From: Allodiplogaster sudhausi
Taxonomy: Eukaryota; Nematoda; Chromadorea; Rhabditida; Diplogasteridae
Length of the DNA: 64,000 nt
Assembly: GCA_945643635.1 (NCBI GenBank)
Contig: CALZFC010000055.1
Span: 571,001 to 635,000 of the forward strand
Direction of reading: 5' to 3'
Positions 36,774 through 48,632 of the stretch are shown one piece after another; position 1 is the stretch's first letter; each line of letters starts with the position of its first letter. The notes beneath the pieces were generated by a model that ran no database searches, was not told where the DNA came from, and worked only from the letters and a program-made list of their open reading frames with translations. The position numbers and the translations under genes were made by a program.

Positions 36774-39166
36774 CTAATCACTGTCATCGGTAATTTCTTG
36801 CTTCTCAGAGAGAGGAAGATCAGTCTTACCATTCTTGGCAGATTGCCGAGTGATGAAAGTGAAGGGAGCGGGTTTGTCCGTGGCCACGAAGTAGAACATT
36901 ACGTTCGACTCAAACACTTCCATTCATCCACAACTTTCAGCCTTTGATTGAAAAGAAATGGAATGAAAGAACTGACAACGATCATGAGGCCAGCATTTAT
37001 GAAGAAGATTGTATTCCAACCAGCCGCATCCTCATCACTCTTCGTGAAGAGGGCGACCATTCCGGGACCGATGAAGAGGGCCAGGCACTTCGAGAACTGA
37101 ATCGTCGCCAGCACGAAGTGCGCGTATTGTCTGAACCATCATAATTATTTATATCTAAAATGCAAGTAACTATGATACATACATATGCTTTAAAAAAAGT
37201 TAACACTGTTGTCATTTATAGTTTTAAAAGGATCGTAAAAACAGATGATTTGACCTGGAAGTGTGAGTGCCGCACTTGTAGAAGCCGCCGCAGTTGAATG
37301 CAGTGATTCCTCCGGCAATGGAAATGAAAGCAACGGCCAGAGCCGGACTTGGCATCACTCCAATCAGGCCGCATGTTATTCCTCAATTTACACTTTCAAA
37401 AGGATTAAAGTTTTAATATTAAATAAATAGTTATTTTCATCCACTTCAGTCAACGAACCAGAGATTCCAACGGCGATTGTGTTGAAGAAGATCATCTTCT
37501 TCACTTCAGACACGCAGCTGAGAACGAGAATTAAATAGAGTGCAAAGATGAATAGCTTTTTTGGCAAAATGACACATGTAAATATGCGAAATAGTAAACA
37601 GTATGAAGTTTTTCCAACGTGATAGTATCCGAGAGAAAGGCAGAGATGAGTTTGATTGGAAAGTGGAGAATTGATCCAAGAGAAGCGAGAACGGAAGTTT
37701 CCTTCACCGAGTATCCGAGAACCTAAGAATCAAATCATGCAGCACTATGGAAATGATATTTTGTAGGAAAACACTTTATCGCATGATTCATAAGAATCTA
37801 AGGCGTAAAGTCCTACCTTGTTGATGTAGATTGGAGCGTAGGTGAAGAGAATAATCATCGTAACCAACTCTGTCAACGCATTCGCCCAGATGATCAGAAT
37901 CGTCGGGTTCGTGATGATCTTCTGCAGAAAAGACAGAGAAATAAATGTTAGCGGACTGGAGAGAGACAGGTGCGAGAAAAAAAAGAAAAGAGAGAGAGAA
38001 AGAGAGAGAGAGACAAAAAGAGTGCAAAGACTGACACGATAGGGCACGAAGGAGTCTCTCTCAATGTGAGCCTTAGTCTTTCCTCTCTGGATAAGCTCGA
38101 GTTCCTTCTCAGAGACTGAAGAATGCTTCTGAGGGTCGTCGGAGTAGCAGAGCAGCCAGAGAGTGAAGATGAAGACGGTGAAGATGGCTTGGGAATAGAA
38201 GGCCCAGCGCCAGCCGAATGCTGGCGACGTGCAAAACTTAAGAAAGTCCATGTTAAAATGCTCATTCAAATAAATACACAAATAGATACCTGTTATAGTT
38301 CTTATAAGAACTTTAATATATTCAGACTAACACAACAATTCTCTTAATACAAACTGACTCATATATTGAGTAGCTGACAAGGAATGAAATGTAGTAGAGA
38401 TAGCTAACCATTCCGGCGACAGGATTAACGATGGAATGAGCGATGGTGGAGAAGGAAGTGAGGAAGCCGATGAAGATGGCGATCTGCGAGAGCGGCGCCC
38501 AGCGGACACAGAGAATTCCAATGGCAGCGAAGTCAGCCGCGTACGCAAGGCCCTGGAGAGGAGAATTGGATGAGCTCAGAGGGGGGGGAAGAGATTAATG
38601 AGGGAGGAGGAGATCTCTAACTTGGATGAAGCGGAGGAATACCAGGAATGGAAGACCGAGATGCGCCGCAATGGGAATGAGTGCAGTGGAGGCCGCACTC
38701 GTCAAGCCAGCCAGGAAAAAGGGAATCCTAAACTGGCGTCATTGAATGATCATCATTTGCATACATGAAGATGATGAAAAGACTCCTGACTTGGCTCCGA
38801 ATCGAACGTATGCATAGTTGATTGGGAAAGTGCCTACGATAGTGCCGATGGCCACTGCCCAGATGATTGCTCCCTTCTCTGTTGGAGTGTAATCATACCG
38901 CTGACGAATAGTCTCAAATTGAAATTATAGTTAGATGTTTAAACAAAACAAGGCGGAATATGCATTTTTACTTTTGTGCGTTAAAAGAGGGAGATGAAAA
39001 GTTGAACCCCATTTGGAGTCTCGATGACGTCGTTTTCATCACCAGTCATGCAGATGAAAGTGAAGTTCATGACATTGTAGTTGCCTGAGATGGAAGCGAG
39101 GCAACACACACCCAGGGCCAGGATAACGAAGCGGAAACCGTTGAAGAAGAACTTCGGAGGAACCAT
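36774..39166 (-). CDS. SLC17-family MFS anion/phosphate transporter, paralogue A
   Basis: Twelve-helix major-facilitator protein of the sodium-phosphate/vesicular glutamate (SLC17) type. ATG at 39166 opens MVPPKFFFNGFRFVILALGV then CCLASISGNYNVMNFTFICM (TM1). Further exons: KGAIIWAVAIGTIVGTFPIN with YVRFGAK (about 38890-38795), FFLAGLTSAASTALIPIAAH (about 38715), GLAYAADFAAIGILCVRWAP (to 38409), FGWRWAFYSQAIFTVFIFTL (from 38236) with SDDPQKHSSVSEKEL, ITNPTILIIWANALTELVTM, SVKETSVLASLG with ISAFLSD, SCVSEVKKMIFFNTIAVGI, AGGITAFNCGGFYKCG, HFVLATIQFSKCLALFIGPG and KSDEDAAGW. The C-terminus is NVMFYFVATDKPAPFTFITR plus an acidic tail, stop at 36774. The WRWAF/DDP loop and the late FNxxGFY motif are typical of SLC17. 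Donors include GTCAGT and GTCAGG. Substrate cannot be inferred from sequence. Confidence 0.9.
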
Positions 39167-41357
39167 TCTGCAAGGGAGAGAGCGAGAGAAAGAAGGAGAG
39201 AGAAAGAGCGAGGTGAGAGATGTGCGGATAGACTGATGAGAAAGAGTTATTCAAGAATTCACACAATTAATGTTAAAGCGCGTATGTAATGGTGTACGTG
39301 TGTAAATCATGTAAACTGCTAAATATATCCCCTTAGACTGAGTGATTTGTGCAGCATTTGAAAGGTGAGAAACGAGTGTAACAAAATGACGCGGACCAAT
39401 GCAGATGATCAGAGAGATTCGGGGAACCATGAAATGACGCCATCCAACTCACAACTTACAAGAGAGAAAGGAAAGGCGGATAGTTGTTACTTGCTCGGCA
39501 GAGAATGGATCTTTTCCTTGCCCTTGCACTCTTTTGATGGAAGAAGAACTTGATGGGACAATTCGCGACCAATGCACAACTCTTTAACAAAGCTGGCATT
39601 TTAGAGAAGAGCAGAAACCAGTAAAAGAAGAAATCATTTTTGTGGGTCGTTTCTGAAGAATGTGAAGTTTTCTTTCTTGAATATTCAGAAAAGTTTCGCT
39701 GTTGAGCAATGAACATCCATTCATTGGATGGCACAGAAAGTACATAAATCTTAACTTCCTCAAGATCTCCAATCGGATCAACGAATGGATATTCTGAGCA
39801 AGGCAAACAAAACAAGAGAGATCTCGAGTCTGAAAGGAAGAGAAGTCTGGCCGGCACGGGATGGACGGCCTTTTCATAGCAAGCTTATTCATGGGGGGCG
39901 GAGATTCGGATGACGAGGAGGAACGGGGGTGGCAGTGGAGGAGGAGAAGAGGGAAGCCACCAGGGGACACGTCAGCCACTTCCTTTCTCTCACTTGCAAA
40001 AGCAACTATCATATGTAATTACCCATGCACAACTACGTAGAGAGAGTGAGAGAGAAGAGAGAGAGAGAGAGAAGAGAGAGAGAAGAGAGAGAGAGGGATG
40101 GAGAGAGTTTGGCACCAGAAAAGCTCTAGGAAGATGAGAACTGGATTAGAGAGGGCGAATTGTCTGCTGAACTTCCAATCAATTGGGTATTGTTGCTGCT
40201 TTTTATAGAGCCAAAACTGAGTTGGTTGAGATCAGTTGCGAACTCTCTCTAGCCACTGCGGCAACTTTACATTCTTGAGAGGGAACTTGGATGGAAGATA
40301 TAAAAAAAAGAGAGAGAGAGAATGGAGAGATAGAAGAGAGAGAAGTGAGATAGACAGAAGGCAGAGAGAGAACGAAGAATGAGAGAAAAGAGAGAGAAAG
40401 AAAGAGACAAGTCAGAGAGAGAGAGAGAGAGATAGAGAGAGAGATAGAGAGAAAGAAAGAAAGAAGGAGAGAGAGAAGAAAGAACGGTCGAAAGGGATAA
40501 AGAAAGAGTAGAAGTGGAAATAGTGACAAGAACGTGCACAACATCTACATGAATATGCAGAGGAATCTTTTCCAGACTAAAACAGACGATTTGGATGTCC
40601 ACGCAGGAGGACAAACAATCAGTGGCCAGCCAGAGACCAGAGCGGACTACTCATTCCTGCTCTTTTATGGATGACACATTTCGAGTAAAGCATCAATTTG
40701 GATTTCAGTCATTTGCTCTTGTGACCCGGCATTCAAGTTCACTTCCTGAACCAATCTCGCATCACTCATTAATCTTCCAGGTCTTCATTAGGGCTTCTGT
40801 GAACTTAGATCACAAAGTAGACATGCCTCCATTCAGAACGGAACCATAACCAACAGTGCGGCCAACCGGAATTTAGCATCTTGTACTCATCCCTTGCCAG
40901 AGGATGATACCATCTCTTATCGCCCCACCCCCGCTGGGACTTCTTAGTATCTGTGAGCACCACCCTCAACCTTAATGGATAATAGTTTATCAGCTAAGCG
41001 GAACACACAAAGTCGGAAGGAAACACGGCCGGAAATAGCGCCTATGCAAGGGTAGAATGTGAGAGAAGGGAGAGAAGAGAAAGAAGGAGAGCGAGGAAGA
41101 GAGAGAAGGAGAGCGGGGAAGAGAGATGCACAGCGAGGAAGAGAGGGAGAGCGAGGAATAAATTTTTTAAAAGAAGCTTTCTTAAACAATATGAATACTT
41201 TTTTTATACAATTGTATTGACAATGTTAAAGGAATCATCACGAATGTACATATGCATAGAATATTACCGGTAATCAGTCAAATGTTATCAACGATAAGGA
41301 CAACAACAAGTTAAAGTTGTAAGTGATGCAAAAAGATAAGTGCTGGTGGAATTAGCT
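39167..41357. other. Spacer between SLC17-like genes A and B
   Basis: Upstream of gene A and downstream of gene B. Contains GA microsatellites at about 39168-39215, 40038-40100, 40307-40480 and 41050-41160. Short open stretches exist on both strands but show no domain. No gene supported. Confidence 0.45.
40307..40480. repeat. (GA)n microsatellite
   Basis: About 170 bp of GA with AAAGA and GATAGA interruptions, in the spacer between the two SLC17-like genes. Confidence 0.85.
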
Positions 41358-42559
41358 TCAGACTTTGCCAGAATCGATAGATTCGGATGAATCGGTCGGA
41401 TGAGTCTTGCTTGGAGTAGTTGAGGATGAGAGTGGAGCCAGGCTTGGCAAAGTGCCAGAATGTCTAGTGATGAGAGTGAAGGGAGCAGGCTGGTCACTCA
41501 CCACCAAGTAGAACAGAACGTTTGCCTCAATTCAAATCAGACTAAAACTTCTAATCAAATGAGAAAGTGAAGAGTTGAAGAGCCCTTTGCATATCAACAC
41601 TGAGTACACAGTCTTTCCCTGTTCAAAGAACAGCACGCAGAGAGCACGAGAAAAGTCGAGTACAAGTGCACCAAACACTCGTTATTTTCCGTATACTTTT
41701 CTCGCCCTCAGACTTGTCAGAATACAAACAGGAGAGTCCAGAGAGAGTTCCGCTGACTATGATCATGAGGACTGCGTTGAGAATGAAGACAAGGTTCCAG
41801 CCAGCCGCGTCTTCATCACTCTTCGTGAAGAGGGCGACCATTCCGGGACCGATGAAGAGGGCCAGGCACTTCGAGAACTGAATCGTTGCCAGCACGAAGT
41901 GCGCGTATTGTCTGCCAATGAGAAAACGCTCCGAATCGGAAACTGCTTTTTAAACTTGAAGAAGTGAGGCTACTATTAATTAATATAATAAAGCAAATAA
42001 AAATCTAATACAGCAGGACAGATACCCTAGACTAGTCGTAAATATCAAGAAGAATTCCCTTGAGAAACCTCGAAGTGAGGGTGCCGCACTCATAGAAGCC
42101 ACCGGTGTTGAAGGCGATGACTGCGCCGCAGAAGGAAATGGCAGAGACGGCCAGCCAGGCAGTGGGCATCGCTCCAATCACTCCGCATGCTATTCCTGCA
42201 CTCAGCACAATTCATCCATTCATTCACGTATCATAGAGAAAAGAAAGTTAAACAAATATATTAACGAAAGAGTGCAAACCTGTAACGCCGACTGCAGCCG
42301 TGTTGAAGAAAACCATTTTCTTGATTTCTGACACGCAACTTAAATTCGAAAAAAGCATTAAGAATAGAAATAAAAGAATGAATGTTGTCTATCTTACGAG
42401 ATGGCATCGGAGAGAAAAGCAGTCGCCAATTTGACAGGAAGATGGGCGAGAGAGCCAATGGAAGCGAGCACGGAGGTCTCAGACACAGAGTAGCCAAGCA
42501 CCTGAGAGAGAGAAAGAAAGAGCAAGAGAGAGTAAGAGAGAGAGAGAGAACGAGAGAGA

Positions 42560-42598
<39 letters not shown>

Positions 42599-45500
42599 GT
42601 CCAGAACTCAGCGTACATTATGTATGTAGACTGGAGAGTACGTGAAGAGAATGGTCATGGAGACCAGCTCAGTCAGAGCGTTCAGCCAAACAACCAGCAC
42701 TGTCTTGTTTGTGCTGATCTTCTAGAACAAGCAACCCTTGCACGATGTCCAATTCACAGACATTAAAAAAAAATATATTGGCTGACAAAATATGGCACGA
42801 AAGAGTCCCGCTCGATGTGCTCTTTTGTTTTTCCACGCTGAATGACGAGAAGTTCGGAAGAAGAGACACTTTTGTGTGTTTGAGGGTCATCGGAGTAGAG
42901 GAGAAGCCAGAGGGAGAACACCACCAGACTGGCCAAGGAGTGCACGTAGAACGCCCCCCTCCAACCAAGGGAAGACGAACAAAACTAAACAATCTCTCTC
43001 TCTTCTCTCTTTCTCTCTCCCTCTTCTCTCTTTCTCTATTCCAAATGGCCCTCTCCCTCTTCTCTCTTTCTCTGTTCCACTTGGTCCTCTCCTTCTTCTC
43101 TCTTTCTCTATTACAATTGGCCCTCTCCCTCTTCTCTCTTTCTCTTTTCCAATTTTCCCTCTCCCTCTTCTCTCTTTCTCTATTCCAATTTTCCCTCTCC
43201 CTCTTCTCTCTTTCTCTATTCCAATTTTCCCTCTCCCTCTTCTCTCTTTCTCTGTTCCACTTGGCCCTCTCCCTCTTCTCTCTTTCTCTATTCTAATTGG
43301 CCCTCTCCCTCTTCTCTTTTCTTCTATATCACTTGGCCCCCTCCTTCATCTCTTTTTCTCTATTCCACTTAGCCCTCTCCCTCTTCTCTCTTTCTCTATT
43401 CTAATTGGCCCTCTCCCTCTTCTCTCTTTCTTTGTTTCACTTGGACCTCTCCCTCTTCTCTCTTTCTCTGTTCCACTTGGCCCTCTCCCTCTTCTCTCTT
43501 TCTCTGTTCCACTTAGTCATCTCCCTCTTCTCCCTTTCTCTATTCCACTTGGCCCTCTCCCCTACTTCTCTCTTTCTCTGTTCCACTTGGCCCTCTCCTT
43601 CTTCTCTCTTTCTCTGTTCCACTTGGCCCTCTCCCTCTTCTCTCTTTCTCTGTTCCACTTAGTCCTCTCCCTCTTCTCTCTTTCTCTATTCCACTTGGCC
43701 CTCTCCCTCTTCTCTCTTTCTCTGTTCCACTTGGCCCTCTCCTTCTTCTCTCTTTCTCTGTTCCACTTGGCCCTCTCCCTCTTCTCTCTTTCTCTGTTCC
43801 ACTTGGCCCTCTCCCTCTTCTCTCTTTCTCTGTTCCACTTGGCCCTCTCCTTCTTCTCTCTTTCTCTGTTCCACTTGGCCCTCTCCCTCTTCTCTCTTTC
43901 TCTGTTCCACTAGGCCCTCTCCCTCTTCTCTCTTTCTCTGTTCCACTTGGCCCTCTCCCTCTTCTCTCTTTCTCTGTTCCACTTGGCCCTCTCCTTCTTC
44001 TCTCTTTCTCTGTTCCACTTGGCCCTCTCCCTCTTCTCTCTTTCTCTGTTCCACTTGGCCCTCTCCTTCTTCTCTCTTTCTCTGTTAAACTTGGCCCTCT
44101 CCTTCTTCTCTCTTTCTCTGTTCCACTTGGCCCTCTCCCTCTTCTCTCTTTCTCTGTTCCACTTAGTCCTCTCCCTCTTCTCTCTTTCTCTATTCCACTT
44201 GGCCCTCTCCCTCTTCTCTCTTTCTCTGTTCCACTTGGCCCTCTCCCTCTTCTCTCTTTCTCTGTTCCACTTGGCCCTCTCCCTCTTCTCTCTTTCTCTG
44301 TTCCACTTGGCCCTCTCCCTCTTCTCTCTTTCTCTGTTCCACTTGGCCCTCTCCCTCTTCTCTCTTTCTCTGTTCCACTTGGCCCTCTCCCTCTTCTCTC
44401 TTTCTCTGTTCCACTTGGCCCTCTCCTTCTTCTCTCTTTCTCTGTTCCACTTGGCCCTCTCCCTCTTCTCTCTTTCTCTGTTCCACTTAGTCCTCTCCCT
44501 CTTCTCTCTTTCTCTATTCCACTTGGCCCTCTCCCTCTTCTCTCTTTCTCTGTTCCACTTGGCCCTCTCCCTCTTCTCTCTTTCTCTGTTCCACTTGGCC
44601 CTCTCCCTCTTCTCTCTTTCTCTGTTCCACTTGTCCCTCTCCTTCTTCTCTCTTTCTCTGTTCCACTTGGCCCTCTCCCTCTTCTCTCTTTCTCTGTTCC
44701 ACTTGGCCCTCTCCCTCTTCTCTCTTTCTCTGTTCCACTTGGCCCTCTCCCTCTTCTCTCTTTCTCTGTTCCACTTGGCCCTCTCCTTCTTCTCTCTTTC
44801 TCTGTTCCACTTGGCCCTCTCCCTCTTCTCTCTTTCTCTGTTCCACTTGGAACCCTCCTTCTTCTTTCTTTCTCTGTTCCACTTGGCCCTCTCCCTCTTC
44901 TCTCTTTCTCTGTTCCACTTGGCCCTCTCCCTCTTCTCTCTTTCTCTGTTCCACTTGGCCCTCTCCCTCTTCTCTCTTTCTCTGTTCCACTTGGCCCTCT
45001 CCTTCTTCTCTCTTTCTCTGTTCCACTTGGCTCTCTCCCTCTTCTCTCTTTCTCTGTTCCACTTGGCCCTCTCCCTCTTCTCTCTTTCTCTGTTCCACTT
45101 GGCCCTCTCCTTCTTCTCTCTTTCTCTGTTCCACTTGGCCCTCTCCTTCTCTCTTTCTCTGTTCCATTTTACCCTCTCCCTCTTCTCTCTTTCTCTATTC
45201 CACTTGGCCCTCTCCTTCTTCTCTCTTTCTCTATTCCACTTGGCCCTCTCCCTCTTCTCTTTTTCTCTATTCCACTTAGCCCTCTCCCTCTTCTCTCTTT
45301 CTCTATTCTAATTGGCCCTCTCCCTCTTCTCTCTTTCTCTATTCCACTTGGTCCTCTCCCTCTTCTCTCTTTCTCTGTTCCACTTGGCCCTCTTCTCTCT
45401 TTCTCTATTCTCTCTCCCCTCTCTCCGTACTCCGCCTGCGATGGGATTAGTGATAGCCGTAGCAATGGGGGAGAACGCAGTGAGCACTCCGATGAAGATG

Positions 45501-47423
45501 GCGATCTGCGAGAGCGGCGCCCAGCGGACGCAGAGAATTCCAATGGCCGCAAAGTCAGCCGCGTACGCAAGGCCCTGGAGAGGATAGCATGGATGAGGGG
45601 CGGAGAGGGATCTCAGATAAGGGGTGGAGAGGGATCTCATATGAGGAATGGAGAGGGATCTCAGATGAGGGGTGGAGTGGGGATCTCAGACCTGGACGAA
45701 TCGTAGGGCGAGGAGATAGTAGAGACCGAGCTGGATGGAGAGGGCCATCAGGGCAGTCGCTGCTGCGCTTACCACTCCCGCGATGAAGAACGGGAAGCAA
45801 CAAGGAAATATGGGTTTCATTTATTTTTGAGAAATCAACTCAGACTTCTTTTTCTTCATTACTTAATAATATAATTAACATTGAAAGTGCACTGACCGAG
45901 CACCGAAACGGACGTAGGAGTAGTTGATTGGAAAGGTGCTGTGGGCCGTGCCGATGGACACGGCCCAGATGATTGCACTCTTCTCATAGCCATGCTCCGT
46001 CTGCAATCTTCTTCTCTTCAAACACACTCACATACATAACTAGCCATCACCAATTTCGCTCCAATATTTTATAGGTGCTTTTTTAAGAGAGCACGTTGCC
46101 TGCAAGATGCTACATGTTACAATTTTATCACCTTTTTTTGCGAAACCAATCGTCCAATAAAACCACGAGATGAAAATGAGGGAGCGAGTAGAATGTAGAG
46201 ATTATGGAAGATGGCATTAATATATGTAGCTTACTTAATTGGGATTGGGAGCCAAAGAGAGCTGGAATAAAGAAATAGCGATTGTGCATCTTACGTGCGT
46301 TTCTCAGATTCTCGGTGCTGTCTTGTGTTCGTAGATCATATTTACGTTAAGAGTGTTTTTTTCATACAAAAGTGGAACATTTTTCAGCGTCATATATCAG
46401 CAAGCAATAGAAATATGTATATACAGTACCGCCCAACATCCAGGGGTCATGGATGCAACGGATGCAACGGTTGCATCCTTAAGATCCATGCGAACTGTGG
46501 CTTGTACAGGCAACGAAAATATTACATATTACAATTTTCTGAATGAGAATTTTTTTCTCTATCGACTGAATCTATCCAATTCACAAAATACTCAACTTTT
46601 TTACGCAAAGATTTGTGTGCAATGTAAGTCCAAATGGTGTGCAAGGAATATTGTGCAAAGCTGTGTAGGGTACTTTACGTTAAATCTTGGTAGGTTTCCA
46701 AGAATTTTCTTCTTTTTTGCTGATCTGAGAACTGAAAAGAAGTTATCAGCAGTGCAATTAATGCAGAGGAGGAGGCAAAAGAAGACTGACAAAATATAGA
46801 AAACAAAACTGGAAGGAATTGGCACAAAGCGGAATCGAACACCAGCCCTTCTGCTCATGATCGGATATGCATACCAATTCTCCACTCACCCATATTGTTT
46901 TTCACCTCGAAGAATTTTAGATCAGATCAGCAAAAAAGAAGAAATTCTTGGGAACCTACCAAGATTTAACGTAAAGTACCCTACACAGCTTTGCACAATA
47001 TTCCTTGCACACCATTTGGACTTACATTGCACACAAATCTTCGCGTAAAAAAGTTGAGTATTTTGTGAATTGGATAGATTCAGTCGATAGAGAAAAAAAT
47101 TCTCATTCAGAAAATTGTAATATGGAATATTTTCGTTGCCTGTAGAAGCCACAATTCGCATGGATCTTAAGGATGCAACCGTTGCATCCGTTGCATCCAT
47201 GACCCCTGGATGTTGTGCGGTACTGTACATATGTTTAAAAAAACATAGCAGGAATAACCGGACTTACGCTGTTCCGAGTGACGTCATCGCCCTTATCATC
47301 TGCCATGCAAATGAAAGTGAAGTTAATAATGCTGTAGTTGCAGGCGATCGACGTGAGGCAAGACACTCCCAGGCCAAGAACGACGTAGCGATAACCATTG
47401 CAGAAGAGGGACTGGGCAAACAT
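41358..47423 (-). CDS. SLC17-family MFS transporter, paralogue B
   Basis: Paralogue of the neighbouring gene with the same exon order. ATG at 47423: FCNGYRYVVLGLGVSCLTSI then ACNYSIINFTFICMADD, donor GTAAGT. Next exons: SAIIWAVSIGTAHSTFPINY with YVRFGAR (about 45990-45896), FFIAGVVSAAATALMALSIQ, GLAYAADFAAIGILCVRWAP to NPIAGG (ends 45431), then a 2446-bp intron. The next exon from 42984 gives LGWRGAFYVHSLASLVVFSL and SDDPQTHKSVSSSELL. Then NKTVLVVWLNALTELVSMTI, LGYSVSETSVLASIGSL, CVSEIKKMVFFNTAAVGVTG, ISFCGAVIAFNTGGFYECG, VLATIQFSKCLALFIGPGMV and KSDEDAAGW. The C-terminus is NVLFYLVVSDQPAPFTLITR, ending DSSESIDSGKV at 41358. It looks intact, but two introns are greatly enlarged, one by a minisatellite and one by a palindromic element. 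Confidence 0.9.
42985..45415. repeat. 36-bp minisatellite array, about 65 copies, inside an SLC17-like intron
   Basis: Pyrimidine-rich tandem array from just after the exon boundary at 42984 almost to the donor at 45430. The consensus unit is 36 bp, built from CTCTCCCTCTTCTCTC and TTCTCTGTTCCACTTGG. Copies differ mainly at three sites: CCCTC or CCTTC, CTGTT or CTATT, and GGCC or AGTC. The ATTCCACTT variants recur in blocks (near 43515, 43660, 44165 and 44490), suggesting higher-order amplification. Because 36 is a multiple of 3, the array stays open in frame for hundreds of codons on both strands (12-residue unit ALSLFSLSLFHL on the plus strand). Those frames are not genes. The left end (about 43000-43400) is more diverged than the centre. 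Confidence 0.95.
46424..47225. mobile_element. Palindromic TA-flanked element (Tc1/mariner-like MITE)
   Basis: Inverted arms of about 309 bp (46424-46732 and about 46918-47225) surround a spacer of about 185 bp. The outer ends read CAGTACCGC and its complement, each followed outward by TA (46422-46423 and 47226-47227), the standard Tc1/mariner target duplication. The CAGT start also resembles Tc1-family ends. The arms are near-identical, including the motif GGATGCAACGGATGCAACGG close to each end. No transposase frame is present. It sits in intron 1 of SLC17-like gene B. Confidence 0.85.
46815..46897 (-). other. Degenerate tRNA-like (SINE-type) sequence in the palindrome spacer
   Basis: On the minus strand the spacer contains GGGTGAGTGGAGAATTGG, resembling a pol III A box, and 30-odd bases later GGTGTTCGATTCC, a good B-box match. 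A CAT triplet sits where an anticodon would be, but the anticodon stem does not pair. This looks like a tRNA-derived relic rather than a working tRNA gene. Confidence 0.4.
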
Positions 47424-48632
47424 TACCAGAATCGAGCTGAAAGATCAGAGAGAGGACCATCATGATATGTTGATAAGTGAGAAGAAAGATGGAAAGAAAG
47501 CCACCTGGAGAGGTTTTGGAAGGGTGAAAAAGAATACACAGCGGGAAACAGAGAAACGATGAGCGAGATAAGAAATGGAAAGAGCATTAAGGGAATGCCT
47601 CTATCACTAGAATTCCCTCACTCCGCACACACAACTCTTGACAACCGGATGGGTAGCAAGGCGGGCTCAAAAGACCCTTCGTCACTCTCCAATAAATCAT
47701 GCTCTTCTTCCACTTGAATGTCTTATTAAAAAGTGGATCGAAAGAGACATGCAATTCAGCATTGTCCGTCGCGAAAAAACGTCAACGGTCTTATTCCCCC
47801 ATCGAAGCACATCAAGAAAAAGATATTCAAAAGCGGGCTCTGGAGAACGGGAGGGTTATGGCTTCTTTCCAATACTGTCAAAACAATTGTGTAAAGTTGT
47901 ATAACTGCGGGACCTTGCATATAAATCTGATACTTGCCAATTAAATTTGCAACTTATCAAGAAATTTAGTTTGTCAAGTTGCACCCAGTTCAGATCATCT
48001 GTATGAATGCATCAGAGGTTCTCTGAACTGGGGCATTCAAACGACTGGGAGGGGTGTTCTGAAGCTTCTTTCCATGCGAGGTTTGAACTGGCGTGTCAAT
48101 GGAAGGATGCATTGAACAATGCCATTCCGGACTGACGTTGTTATTAGTCTTCCCGTTCTTCATGGGCCATGCGAGCCATTCGGAGAAATACTCACATTAT
48201 ATATTATCTTATGTTAGTCCCTCCTTCTTGAATGGTGTAAGATGAAAGAACATGCAATTAATGGATATTTCTATTTCGACATTTGGCCACTTCTATTTGG
48301 AGGTGCCACAAGTGCATTCTTGTAGATCAACTGGCCAGATGTATCCTCACCCTCCGCTTGCACGTCTTTCTCTGACCCTCACGTTCTCGTACTTTCTTTC
48401 TTCCACTCTCTCTCCCTCTGCTCATTCTCTCTGCCATTCTGCCCCCCCCCTCATACCCTCTCCCTCTCTTTGCTTTCAAATTCGTCATCCGCCGTCTCAT
48501 CCGAGCTCTCACTTCCTTTTTTTTTGTTGAGCATTGCCGTGTACAGCTGTTTTTTTTTATATTACCTGGATGTGGTTTCATCTTGTATTGCGATTTTTCC
48601 TCCGCAGTGTTGAAATTCTCTTACCTTTTGAG
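47424..48632. promoter_or_regulatory. Divergent upstream region of SLC17-like gene B and the UGT gene
   Basis: 1.2 kb between two start codons facing away from each other, so it must contain both promoters. It includes a pyrimidine-rich stretch (about 48360-48530) ahead of the UGT gene. No factor site is recognised. Short open stretches at about 47640-47940 show no domain. Confidence 0.4.

Noticed and set aside
42876..45311. Two plus-strand frames of 345 and 454 codons with a perfect 12-residue repeat, and minus-strand VEQRKREEGEGQ frames
   Set aside because: Product of a 36-bp minisatellite inside an intron; unit length divisible by three keeps frames open. It is flanked by true exons on the minus strand.
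46081..46105. TTTTTAAGAGAGC near SLC17-like gene B, resembling the end of the TTAA palindrome
   Set aside because: Only about 13 bases match and there is no second end nearby; probably chance.
46353..47230. Matching frames on both strands around GVMDATDATVAS
   Set aside because: The two arms of the TA-flanked palindrome; repeat-derived.
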